Source: Clitoria ternatea (Eukaryota > Streptophyta > Magnoliopsida > Fabales > Fabaceae). From it: 64,000 nt of DNA. Where the stretch lies: the NCBI GenBank assembly GCA_037962975.1, contig CM075676.1:99456001-99520000 (forward strand), written 5' to 3'. Of this stretch, positions 13,004 to 23,672 are shown piece by piece (the stretch's first letter is position 1; every line of letters starts with the position of its first letter). The position numbers and the translations under genes were made by a program. The notes beneath the pieces were generated by a model, which worked only from the letters and a program-made list of their open reading frames with translations, searched no databases and was not told the origin of the DNA.

Positions 13004-15158
13004 CTATATCCCATCATCATAAGGGAAGGAAGTAGATCCAAGCCAAGCATCACCAATGATGAACTCAGAAACTGAGAAGTTATATGCACTATTGTAGTCC
13101 ATTAAATGGTACCCAAGCCATTTCACTCGGTCACCTGTCCCTGAACCAGGCCCATAATTTGCATACTCTCCATAATACAAAGTGTCCAATCCTTGATCAT
13201 CAGACCACTTGGTCCACCCTGTTGGGTCAACAATGACATCAATGTATGACTCAAGGTAAACAGTACGAGAATACACCCTCCATGGCCTACCAAGGTAGCT
13301 CTTCACACTTGCAGAGTTGGAATACAGATCAGTGGTAGCTAGAATTGAGCAGTTTTGGATTGATATGCCAGTGTCCTCATCAGGGGAGTCTCTTGACTGT
13401 GCAGTGATGACAATGAATTGGCCAGGCAGTGGCATTCTAGACACAATGTTACATGCTTGTAACACCGCCGCTGCATTGCCAAATATGTAGTCTATGGTCC
13501 CAAAAATGTTGCACTCACTATAGAATTGTCTAAAGGAGTGGACATAAAGAGTGTCTTGGTAACCATACATGGCACACCTGTAAAAAGCAGTGAAGTCTGC
13601 ATTCACTCTCAAGGCAACTGCTTGATGCTTCTCTGGCCCTGCCTTGTTCTCAAAAGCTATATCACGTGCTAGAAAACCATCACCAGAAACCGCTGAAAAA
13701 GAATGATCATGCAATTGTCATTCATTTTGAGGACATCTATAAGAATTGCTAAGAGTCAATTTGGATAAACTTCTCAATAAGTGAGAAGAAAATAAAATGA
13801 ATCAAGGAAGTAAAATAAATTAAATTTCTCTCACATGTTAAATTCATGTACTTCAACCATTTTCAAAAGCACCCTCATCTTACTTCTTTAGCACTTGTAA
13901 ACTTAACACAGCTTGATATTCTTCCCACACAAAGGTCTTGAAAGTGAAGTTCTACAAATGAAAACTCTTCATAATTTAGAAGCTTAATTACATCCAAATT
14001 GGAACTAAATCGAATTAGCCAATGCCACAGACACAAAGCATAGGCATTAGGCATATTCAATACAGAAAGAACATGTCTGGCTACACGTTATTTCAACGTC
14101 AATTGTGGTCAGGAGGAACTGAAATTTTCTTACTCTCATTATGTCATTTCAGTTTCAGCTAGAACTGATCAATTCACAAAGTTATAAGGCATATCATGGC
14201 TCAAGCACATTATAAGTAGTTCTATAAAGGGTTTATTTTATATACCTAGAGTTGCAGATCTGAAAGTGGTCCAGCCATCAACGAGACTTCTGCTGCCAGT
14301 AATGACAGTGACATCATTTCCATCACCAAGCAGAACAATATTGGTCTTATAACTTGGGATTTCAACATTTTCCTCATACGTCCCTTCTTTGACATAAATC
14401 ACTGTCCTATCTAAGCTATTATTAGGAGCGAAGTTGATAGCGTCAGTGACAGTGCTAAAGTTCCCGGTCCCATCAGCAGCCACAACAAGCACATCATTGT
14501 TGCTTTGTAGAAACCGATGGTTCTTTCTTGAGAACCACGTTGGAAAACTCATCAAACGCCGGTTCTTCTGTCCTTTGGAAGCCTTAATATCAGGCTTAGG
14601 GAGCATAGAAAGAGAGTTACTAACATGCTTGTAAGAGTTGATAACAGAATCCACCAGAACAGGCTTCCATGAACCAGAAGCAGAATCTAAGCTTTCAAGA
14701 CATGTGTTCTTGTTGGTAAGTGCTGCACTGAGATAGGTTCTTGCATCAAGTAGCTTTCTTGAGTTTTGGGAACTAATCCCTGAGAGTGATCTTTTTAAGG
14801 AGGTCAAGGTGATGTGTTGGAGTTCTCTGCAGTCTTGTACTGCTCCTTTTTTGTTCTCAATGATGTTTGAGGGTCCAGCATTGTTGAGTAGATCAGATAG
14901 CTTTGTGGCTTCTGATATTGCTGCTTGGAGGGCTTCAAGAAGGATGCTGATTATGTTTGGATTTATGTTTATTGAGATGGTTAGCTTTGATGAGTTGAAA
15001 CACACTTCAGGGTATGGAGTGGTTCTGCAGAAAGAGTCTGAAGAGGAGAGGTTTGCAAGTGTTGTTGTGGAAGTGTTGGAAGAGTTTATTACAGCCCATG
15101 CATGTGAGGAAAAAATTGCTAGGAGGAGGAGGAAGAGTTTTGGAGATGAAGTAGCCAT
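13004..15158 (-). CDS. Pectin methylesterase with PMEI pro-region (PME-2), two exons
   Basis: Exons 15158-14246 and 13692-13004 join in frame to 533 residues across one 553-bp GT-AG intron. A signal peptide covers about residues 1-22 (MATSSPKLFLLLLAIFSSHA). The PMEI-like pro-region has the FCRTTPYPEVC hairpin, QDCRELQ and NTCLESLD. A processing motif RRLM precedes the catalytic domain. The pectinesterase domain carries Q328 (QAVALR), Q350 and D351 (YQDTLY), D372 (GTIDYIFGN) and R440/W442 (YLGRPW), so it should be active. The N-terminal half has several N-glycosylation sequons. It ends FPYDDGI. Unlike PME-1 it has no hydrophobic anchor preceded by a basic tail, and it lacks the two extra introns of PME-1. 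It is most like PME-3 among its neighbours (both share WTTFRS and AVSG-GF at the exon junction). Confidence 0.92.
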
Positions 15159-17736
15159 GAAATTACATGAAAAATAAGAAGAAAGAGGTTGCCACAGTTA
15201 TAACATGTCATCACAAGTTGAAGAATTTCAGTATTTTGACTCGTGTATATCATGCAGTCGGTGGACATGACATTGATAATAAGAATAAAAAAAAAATTAA
15301 AACAACATGCACTTAGATTTTTAACCATATATTGTTTGGAACTTATAGTTTTGGAATACTTTTTAAGAAATCATGAGTAAAAGATTTGTACTTAAAAAAG
15401 TCACTAATGTAGTACCTTTCTGACTTTTAATGTAGTCACAACCACAACATGATTTTCAAACAAAATTTTTTAACTTTTCTTTGGATGATGTCTTTAGGCC
15501 TTCTTTATCTCAACAACCCTTTCTCTCTCTTTCTTTTTATAAATATCTATCTTTTTGAGTTGTTTGTAGCATAATCGAGTTTACACCAATTTTTCATACA
15601 CATCAAGATAAGCAACGGGTAATTAAGCTTACCTGTTAAAGAAGGCCTTCCAGAGATTTAATTCTTCTATATTTAATTAATTTTTGTCTCTTCAATAAAA
15701 TTATGTCATGTTATAGAGAATACGCACTCAATATTAAAGTTTGATAAAAATATAATGTAACTTCTTTAAAAAAAAAATCATGATTATGGTCAAGTAAAAA
15801 ATCGGAGTTCTCAGTAGTCTAGATGTCAAAAATCGGTGTCTTATTAAACTAGCCAAAAAACTGGTTTTCCTCTATAAGTCACTTAATTTATTTTTTTAAA
15901 AATAACATTTTTTTTATTTTACTTGATTTGAACTAATATGTTTTAAATCTTTTAATATGTTATGACAGAGTATATACTATTTTGAACCTATTTTATTTGA
16001 TGTTTAAATTCTAATGTATTTATTAATTTTTTTTATAAATATCATATTATTTTGGTCTAATTAAGAATTATTTAATATATAAAATAATGATAATAATTTA
16101 TTACTATTGGTTCAACCACAGTTCAATTAGTGACCTTTAAACCAGTGTTTTTACCTGTTCAATGACCATGTTCAACTATCGGTCTAATTATTAAAACTTT
16201 AAAACACACATGGTATGATTTTGTTTTTTTCTTAGTGTTAGATATCTTTTAAAATGAGGAATATTATATTGTTACGAAATTCACATGTTAATTCTTTTTG
16301 TGATGATTTTTTATCTATTCAAAATTAAAATCTTAATTAAAGAGAATTAACATGTATTGTTTAAGCCAATTGCACAGTTATTGATATGATTTTATTTGTG
16401 CCGGAGGAAATGAATGGAATTGAGGAGAGGTGAATTAAATCCGTGTGGTTAAAAGAGTAGTTAAGTGAAAAAAGAAATTAGGCAAGTGGGTCGACATTAC
16501 TACCTATTTAACTAGGAAACATGAAAATCAGCTTGTGGCCAAGGGAGGTGGATGGTGCACAAGAATTACTATGTGCCATACTAAAATTTCCTAGATTTCT
16601 GCTTTTGGTGGGTCACGTGTTTTGTTTTTACTTGAAGACTAACTTTGTATTATTAATGGCATTGCCAAGCAAAGATTGAGAAAATTCAAAAGGGAAGATG
16701 GTTGAGAAGTTGCTAGCAAAAGATACTGTAACATGTCATGTATGTCAGTGAAAGAGAATGATCGCAGACAGGAAAATATTGCCTCCTATTGGGGTCATTC
16801 TGTTTTGGTTTTTTTAGGAAACAGTGAAAAACTGAAAATAATGCAAGGGTTGGCGTGCAAGAGCTACTTATCTAAGGGACCTTTGAATGCTGACAATTCC
16901 TCTTTTGAGCTCAATAATATTATTAGTGTGTATATTTGATTGAAACATGGTTAAAAAAAGTTAGATTATATCTCAAATTATTCATAAAATTCATAGGAAC
17001 TATTGGATGACAGTGGTATCTCTAACAAAATTCCGGTTCCAAAACAAAATTAGATTACCTTACAGCCACTTAGAACATGTTCGGTTTGCAGTGTTTTGCA
17101 ATAGAACGGAGCTTGACAAATGTAAAAAGTTAATTCTACGGTCAAGTTGAGTTTTGACTGTTTTTAATGGTGTGAAGGACCAATATTAATTTTTAAATTT
17201 TTTCATTTGTATAACTCCGTTTCCCGAATTACAAACCAAACATACTCTTAATACTACATTTGCTGAGTCTTTGAATGTTTGTAACACCGTTGAGTTATGA
17301 AGTTTTTAACTATGATGTATTTCATGATTAGAGTCAAAAACCAATACTATAGTACTAGTACTAGTCACTTGGTGTTGGACCATTTGATGACTTGTGGTTA
17401 GTGGATGGATGACTGAGAATGAGAATGAGATTGAGAGCCTCATGATTTATATGGTAGTTTCAAGTTTCAACTTACTTTCAAGTAATAATAATGGTTTATC
17501 TTAATTATCTTTATCATTTGCAACCCACAGGTCGAATGCCCAATTGATTTCCTCTAAAAGTTGGTTGTATTAATTACTTTATTTTCTGATTGTGTCATTA
17601 ATTGATGATTAAGATTAGGCAACTTATTAAACAAATACTGGCCAAACTATAATTTTGAAAACGACCACAACTGTCACACTCTTTATTTTTTCACGTCGGT
17701 TCTTTATGAATAAAATTGTTTCTTTTAAAGATTAAG
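15159..17736. other. Upstream region of PME-2 and intergenic
   Basis: A TATA-like TATTTATAAAA on the minus strand at about 15537-15546 could serve PME-2, but it is nearly 400 bp from the start codon and would need a long leader. Around 15825-16200 there are degenerate copies of a repeat with AACTGGTTTT and CAGTTCAATTAG motifs, probably decayed relatives of the MITE family at 36473. No gene is recognised. Confidence 0.45.
17076..17245. mobile_element. Short MITE-like element with terminal inverted repeats
   Basis: The left end reads ATGTTCGGTTTGCAG and ends its arm in AACGGAG. The right end, read on the other strand, is ATGTTTGGTTTGTAATTCGG with AAACGGAG. The arms of about 30 bp are imperfect and enclose about 110 bp. 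No clean target duplication could be assigned, so the class is open. Confidence 0.45.
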
Positions 17737-17741
17737 ATTAC

Positions 17742-18471
17742 TGATCTGTCCTGAACCGGGGTCTAGAGATCCGGACTCAGACCAGTCACGAATAGTATGT
17801 AAATACTGTATAGAAGACCGGATGTATGTGTATCCGGTGTAGGTATCCGTTGTCCTTGAGTGAGGAGAGCGGATTGGGCGTTCTGGAGATCCTTCACACC
17901 GACCTAACGCGTTGAAGTGGGCGAATGGTGGTGTCACCTGCAAAGATTCTCCGACGCTCAAGTCAGTGATTATATTCCAAGTAAGGAATGTATTCAGAGA
18001 GTAATCAGTCGTAAATAATGAGCTGAAGATCCCTCACTTCAATCATGAAGTGAGTTCATATACCTGATTGGCTCGATTAACGAGGATTCGTTGGTGGGGA
18101 ACCACCAACTCCCATTAGCATTATTATATTGCGCACTTACCTGCATGATTGGGTCAAGTGGCTATTTTATATTGAGCATAGAGAATGTAGACTAGGATTA
18201 GGGAACAAGTTGACCATTCCCGTGAGCAGAATTTGGCTCGTAGTGCAGGGAATTATTGATCGATCCCTGTAGCAACAATCCTTGTCTTTTGCACAGTGAC
18301 GTGTGTATTATCCGATGTCATGGTGTTATCCTGAACAACCGGTATAGGGAGAACGCCTGATACGGAATTACAGTCCGGATGTATACCGATGACACCGGTT
18401 ACACGTAGATGTCTTATCAAAGACGTTGAAATATGTATAGAAGATCGGATACCGGTATTGAGACCGGATCA
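17742..18471 (-). repeat. 3' LTR (left) of the Tat element
   Basis: 730 bp, starting TGATCTGTCC and ending CCGGATCA, with the inverted ends TGATC/GATCA. On the minus strand a CCAATCAGGTATATGAAC stretch (around 18056-18072) looks like a CAAT/TATA promoter. It contains the CGACGCTCAAGTCAG block shared with the other Tat-type LTRs in this window. Confidence 0.95.
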
Positions 18472-18485
18472 TATGTCCCCTAGCT
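18472..18485 (-). promoter_or_regulatory. Polypurine tract next to the 3' LTR
   Basis: On the minus strand the sequence running into the 3' LTR reads AGCTAGGGGACATA. The AGGGGA core lies a few bases from the LTR edge, where the plus-strand primer of reverse transcription is expected. A related sequence occurs again at 23025-23047. Confidence 0.55.
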
Positions 18486-19001
18486 TGTGTGAGGGACCGA
18501 ATGGTTGTTCACATAAGCTACTCAACCTGCGAGAGGTCTTAATATCGGTAAGCTTACGTGTGTAACAGTTCCTTAGCATCTGTTGTCATTCGTAAAGAAC
18601 CGTTCTAAAATTAATAGGTCCGACCTGTCGATGCGGCCACAACGGATTCGGACAAAGATTTGTTGTACGAGAATTTCAAGAGTTTATTGGAATTGAAAGC
18701 TCTTGAAGTTCGTGTAACGGCTGTAAAGCGCGAATTGCGTTGCATGATTGGACATTAATGCTTTTAATCACGTGGGCAAGCAATTATTGCGTCTGAGATG
18801 AAAATCTCATTAACCGTCGTTTTGGGCTTAATGGGCCTGAAGTTTTCGAAACTTTTGGGCCTAGTGGATAGCCCTTCGCTGAGTCGCTATCGTTTTGGCG
18901 CCCAAGAATTTGGAACGGTTGTGTCGTTCCGCTTGTGAACGAATGCGTTTCATCGAGAACGACACAACTTCAAGAGGGGGTAACCGAACCTCTTTGTTTC
19001 C

Positions 19002-19008
19002 TATAAAA
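19002..19008 (+). promoter_or_regulatory. TATA box of antisense gene A
   Basis: CTATAAAAGG is a near-ideal plant TATA box on the plus strand, about 140 bp upstream of the predicted leader-intron donor. The aligned position in front of gene B (near 23500) has no equally good match. Confidence 0.6.
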
Positions 19009-19455
19009 GGAACACTTAGTGGATTCTGGGTTCCACTCGCTTTTGTTTACTTAACAAAACTCTGCAGAAATATTGCAAGGAAGTTTGTTGCCTGCACTGC
19101 GAGGGTTTCTTCGTTCCTCAAATTCATCACTATCATCTGAGGTAACTATCTCTTCCTTGTCGCTCTAGTTTTGCTTTGGTTTGCTACTCTTAGTTATAGA
19201 AAGTAGGCTTCATCTAGGGGGGAATCAGTTTCCCGCAACCCTAATAGTCATGGGGAAGAATCCTTGTGATTCTTCCTAAGACTGAATCGCGTCGCTCAGA
19301 AAGGGGATCTTACTCACTGTGGAAAGTGACCTTTCCCTTCTCAGAGTCGTCCTCTGATTGTAGTTGCTTTTAAAATACAGTGAGTAATGATTACAACCTT
19401 CTGACGACATTTTATTTCTTATCGTAGATTAAGGAGTTCGATTTAGAAAATTCAA

Positions 19456-21727
19456 ATGGCCACTGGAGAGGGAACCTCTGGAAATAGCGCTATTTCGAGG
19501 ACAACTGAAGGTCTCTATAGCGTTGTTGCTTCGAGGCTGAATTGGGAGGAGGTTCAGGCTAAATGGCCTTTCTGTTGGGTGTCCAGCGAGTTTAAGAACT
19601 TGGCCTCTCGTCATGCGGATGAGGAGGGATCCCGGATTCAACCGAGGTTCACGCTGAGTACGGATGAAGAGACGAAAAAGTGGTATAGGGTTTACGCACC
19701 ACTTCCGACAGAACGGATATGCCATGTCGTCCCTAATGACCGCTCTGTATATATGTACGACTTTATTTTTCATTATCTGGGAGTTCGTTTCCCTCTAACC
19801 GAACTCCAGATGGGCGTCTTGAAATTTCTGAACTGTGCACCCTCCCAACTTCATCCCAACGGTTGGGGCCTCATCCGAGCTTTGGAGGTCTTGGGTGAAC
19901 ATTTTAATTTCACACCAACTGTAGCGATGCTGTTCTATTACACCCAAGTAGTTCGAAGGGCAAATAAGCAGGGTGGAGTTGGTCTGGTGACTCTTCGGAC
20001 TCTCTGTTCCTTTGTGAACTTTGAGTCTTATACGGATTCTGCCAAGGTCGATGGGAAGTCCTTCAAGACTTATTTCACTCGCATCTCCATTAAGAAGGGC
20101 AAACCAATATTTTGGAAGGATGAAGAGGGCGTCGACAAATTTCCCCTGAGTTGGACACACAAACATTTTCTCTTGAGCTCACACGCGTACTACACTGATC
20201 AATCCGATCTGTCTCGTGAGACGTCAAGAGTGTTGTTCGCACTTGAATCACACACTACACGTCGTCACGTCTTTTCGTGTAGGCGTTTGCTAAGTAGCTC
20301 AAGCGGAGTCCGGGAGGAATATTTGCGTACTTCTCATTTTGTTTCACCTTTTCTCCTTTACCAAATATATATAAAATATTTATAGTTGCTAACATCTTGT
20401 GTTTGTTCATGTAGGTGAAATAGAACAAGAAACTCCAGAGATGGACAAGTTAAAGAAATTCAAGGCGGCGGGTAAGTCCATTGCTAGTGAGAATGAGGTT
20501 AAGCCCAGGCCCTCAACTAAGGATCGTCCTGAATTAATAATATTGACCTCGAATGCTGAAGGGGACGTTCCGTTGGTTGAGGGCGGTTCCTCTGCCGCTG
20601 ATGTAGCCACGGGTCATCCTCAAGTTTCTGAGAGGAGAAGAAAAATTAAGAATGACTCAGTGGGAGGCCCGTCCAAAAAGCGCAGAACTCCGGAGGATAA
20701 GGCTGTTGAAACCTCAGAAGCAGCAACTGCTACCTCTGGAGGTAAAGGGATTGCTACCGGGGTTTCTGGGGCGAAGCCGACCTCTTTCCCAACTACCTCG
20801 TTTCTCACCCCCTTCCTCTCCTATGAGGGTTCTACTCCGGCCACTCTTCCACCACCGATGTACAAACTCCGGCCTACGCTCAGTGCTAAAGAAATTAAAG
20901 AAGCGTGTGAGGCCGGAAGGTGGCAATTAGCCGAACTCGTTGGAATGCTTTCTTCAGTCAGCGAGTTAGCTGACAACGTCAATAAGGTTGAAGAGCTGAG
21001 TGACAAATTAGAAGAGCTCAACCTTTCCTCGGAAAAAGATAAAGCCTCCATAAAGTTAATGGAAGATCGTCTCACCAAATCTAGGGAGTTCGGAGAGATG
21101 ATGACTAAAGAGAATCTCAAGCTTAAAGGCGACCTCAAAGGCTTGGAAGGCAAAGTGGCAGAGAAGGAGGGAGAACTCCGTAGCAGCCAGGATAAAAATA
21201 AAGTTGCTGCTGAGGAGTGGTCTTAAAGGGAAAAGAAACTCCTTCTTGAGATAGAGGGACTGAAGACTAGGAAAGCGGAGTCCGAAGTATCTAGTGAGGA
21301 GCTGTCCAAGTTGCGGGAAGAATTGGCCACGGCGAAAGCTGAGAGAGAAGAAGCAGTAGACATATGCACCCGGGCTGTCAAAGAGTCCTTTGGCCTAGCC
21401 ATACGCCAAGTCTTCTACCGCAACCCCACTGCGAAACTTAACCTTTATGGAATGGATCCGTTCTATGAGTTCCATGGGGGAAAGTTAGTCGCAGTGGTGG
21501 ATGGTCGTCACGAAGATCCTCCAACGTCCCTGTATGGTTTGCCTCCTCTTCCTGAGGGTCAAACCATGGGACCGGATTACGTATATCCTGTGTCCGAGGT
21601 TCCCTCTTCTGAGGAAAGGACTGAGGCTCCTGGAGGGGAGATTCCCGTGGAGGTTCCAAAGGAAGGGGCACAAGAGCCTGGTGCTGAGGAGGCACAGAAA
21701 ACTGAAGAACAGATTCCTCCTCCGTAG
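19456..21727 (+). pseudogene. Antisense gene A of the Tat element (transposase_28-like protein), one in-frame stop
   Basis: Exons 19456-20326 and 20415-21727 join in frame across an 88-bp GT-AG intron (donor TTGC/GTACTT, acceptor CATGTAG). The frame would give about 727 residues but is broken by TAA at 21224-21226, where copy B has an arginine codon. The frame stays open on both sides, so this is a single nonsense change. The first exon holds the conserved domain (MYDF...LGVRFPLT...APSQLHPN-WG...EVLGEHFNF...VVRRAN) of plant proteins annotated as putative gypsy-type transposon proteins (Pfam Transposase_28, from memory). The second exon has a low-complexity basic part, a coiled coil and a conserved tail (FGLAIRQVFYRNP, FYEFHGGKLV, PEGQTMGP). 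The function of this family is unknown. It lies opposite to gag-pol and has its own TATA box. Confidence 0.8.
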
Positions 21728-21756
21728 TTTTGTTTTCCTTTATATGTATAGTTGTG

Positions 21757-21775
21757 TACCGGGATCAACTCCGGA
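21757..21775 (+). terminator. Conserved 3'-UTR hairpin after antisense gene A
   Basis: ACCGGGATCAACTCCGGAT lies about 30 bp after the stop codon. Its CCGG/CCGG arms are kept at the same distance after gene B (26245-26262, CCGGGATCAGCTCCGG), while the surrounding UTR has diverged. This may be a 3'-end or stability element; the role is inferred. Confidence 0.4.
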
Positions 21776-22205
21776 TTTTGAACTACTGTGTACAGCCTTG
21801 TTTTTAATGAATGAATTCCATTTAAGGCATTTGTCTTCATCGTTTCATGCATATATAAATCGTTGCTAATCCGTTCTGTATAATTAATCTTAAGGCCAGA
21901 TTGAAATAACTGCCTCAGAAGATTAAACAATAGATAAATTTAGAACGGCGAAATATATACATGTCCCCAAGTATGTGTTAAGAAAAAGGTGCCTGTCTTT
22001 GGGGCATGATCCTTAATTCCTTTGGGGAAAAGAGGGGTCGATCCGCTGTTTAGTAGAGTAGTGTAACAGGACGGATAACTGTTCTTCATGTTCTCACTGG
22101 AGAAAACAATGTAAGAATATTGTTCCAAGTTTGGGGAACTGCAAAGGTGTAAGGAGGTGGTGCTTGAGTCCTCAATCATAAGGATGATGATGGGAGTTTT
22201 TCTAC

Positions 22206-22956
22206 GCCAGGAGTTACGTCATTGTATCACAGAATAGGTGATAAAGAGTATCCGACCTGGGAGAATACCACTTGAAAGTGAAAGTGCGGACTGACTTTCA
22301 GAATTTTTCGTTATAGGAATGATTATATGAATTGATCATGCTAGGTGTTTTGTCATCAAATCACTTCATAAGTGATTGAGATCATCCGTCTTGGGGATGT
22401 GTACAGCACCAGAAGTTATATCGTCGGATCACATAATAGGTGATTGAGATCATCCGTCCTTGAGGTGTGTATGGCGCCAGGAGTTACATCGTCATATCAC
22501 AGAATAGGTGATTGAGATCATCCGTCCTGGGCAGGTATACCATGTCAAGGAGTTACATCGTCATATCACGTAATGGGTGATTGAGATTATCCGTTCTGGA
22601 AAAGTACACAACACCAAGAGTTACATCGTCAGATCACAGATTAAGTGATTTAGATAATCCATCCTGGAGACATTTTTCAATCGTAGGAGTACGGATTGAG
22701 TGAATACTTTTCAGTTCTCAAAAGCTTTCATCGTAAGAATGATGATGAGAATTGTTCATACCAGGAGTTACATCGTCGAATCACAGAACAGGTGATTGAG
22801 ATCATCCGTCCTGGAATGATTCACACCAGGAGCTACATCATCGAATCACAGAATAGGTGATTGAGATCATCCGTCCTGGAATGATTATTGGAATTCTTCA
22901 TACCAGGAGTTATACCATCGAATCACAGAATAAGTGATTGAGATTATCCGTCCTGG
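22206..22956. repeat. Array of nine hairpin repeats between the two antisense genes
   Basis: Units of about 56 bp begin near 22206, 22340, 22407, 22471, 22545, 22611, 22760, 22826 and 22900. A typical unit starts CCAGGAGTTACATCGTC, then has ATCAC, a 7-nt loop such as AGAATAG, then GTGAT, and ends ATCATCCGTCCTGG. Two nested stems form: an outer CCAGGA/TCCTGG and an inner ATCAC/GTGAT. The inner stem is intact in all nine units while loop and spacers vary. Spacers of 8 to 90 bp carry their own repeats (for example GAGTACGGATTGA). Two more units lie at 27496-27632. Confidence 0.8.
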
Positions 22957-23024
22957 TGAAGTTTTTTAATCATGGAGTACGGATTGAACAAATTTTCGAA
23001 TCCGAAATCCGAGTAATACCTCTA

Positions 23025-23672
23025 CTAGCCCCCTAGCTAATGTGAGGAATGAGTAGACTTGCTCATATGAGCTATATTAATTGTAGTACGTCTGGATTTC
23101 GGGACTACATCGAAGTGTATATGTCCGCTCTGGGAACAAGGTTCCGTAGTGATGAATCTCCTAAGGGCGGATTCGCAATGAGAATGTTAGGAGTTTATCG
23201 AATTTCGCAACCCTTGGTATTCGAGTAATGGTGGCCACGTTTCTAATGATTGGATATTTTATGCCTTAATTCACGTGGGCGAGCCATTATTGCGTTAAAC
23301 GCGTATGTCTTAGTAACCGTCACGCAGAGTCTTGTTGGGCCTAGAATTTAGATTTGATAGGCCCACTTAGAAGGCTCTGTGGCGAAACGATGGCATTTTC
23401 GCGCCTTGAGGTACAAAACGACAATTTAGGTCCACTAAACGGGTAGTCGTTTGGGGGTAAACGACAGGTTGTGTTTAGTGGGTATTTGAAAAATTCTCGT
23501 GCCCTGAAAAAGGCATATCTGGCAATCTCAGTTACCATTTCTTATTGCTCCCTTGATGAACCTCTGCAAAAATTCCGAGAAGTTCTTCGTGTCCGCCTCT
23601 GTGAATTTCAATTCACTATCCTTAGGTAACCACTTTCCCTTCGTTTTCTGTATCTCTTTTCAATATTTGAGA
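23025..23672 (+). promoter_or_regulatory. Promoter and leader of antisense gene B
   Basis: Related to 18472-19455 in front of gene A. It includes a second copy of the LTR-adjacent polypurine sequence (minus strand CTAGGGGGCTAG), the block TCACGTGGGCGAGCC, and a possible leader-intron donor TTAG/GTAACC near 23623. A strong TATA box like that of gene A is not evident. Confidence 0.45.

Larger units (their letters stand above)
18472..19455 (+). promoter_or_regulatory. Promoter and 5' leader of antisense gene A
   Basis: This stretch between the LTR and the first antisense gene is related along its length to 23025-23672 in front of the second copy: both have CCCTAGCT, a TCACGTGGGC(A/G)AGC block, and a leader ending in a GAG/GTAAC or TAG/GTAAC splice donor. 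That suggests promoter, leader and gene were duplicated together. The leader probably carries an intron from about 19143 (CTGAG/GTAACTATC) to an acceptor near 19427 (CTTATCGTAG). Confidence 0.5.

Noticed and set aside
17725..17961. Open frames starting MSVGESLQV in several LTRs (also 33324-33569 and 44401-44673)
   Set aside because: They are translations of the conserved LTR block, repeated because the LTRs are related, and not proteins.
22206..22956. Repeat-spacer array that looks superficially CRISPR-like
   Set aside because: The sequence is a plant retrotransposon; repeats are imperfect, spacers are related to each other, and no cas genes exist.
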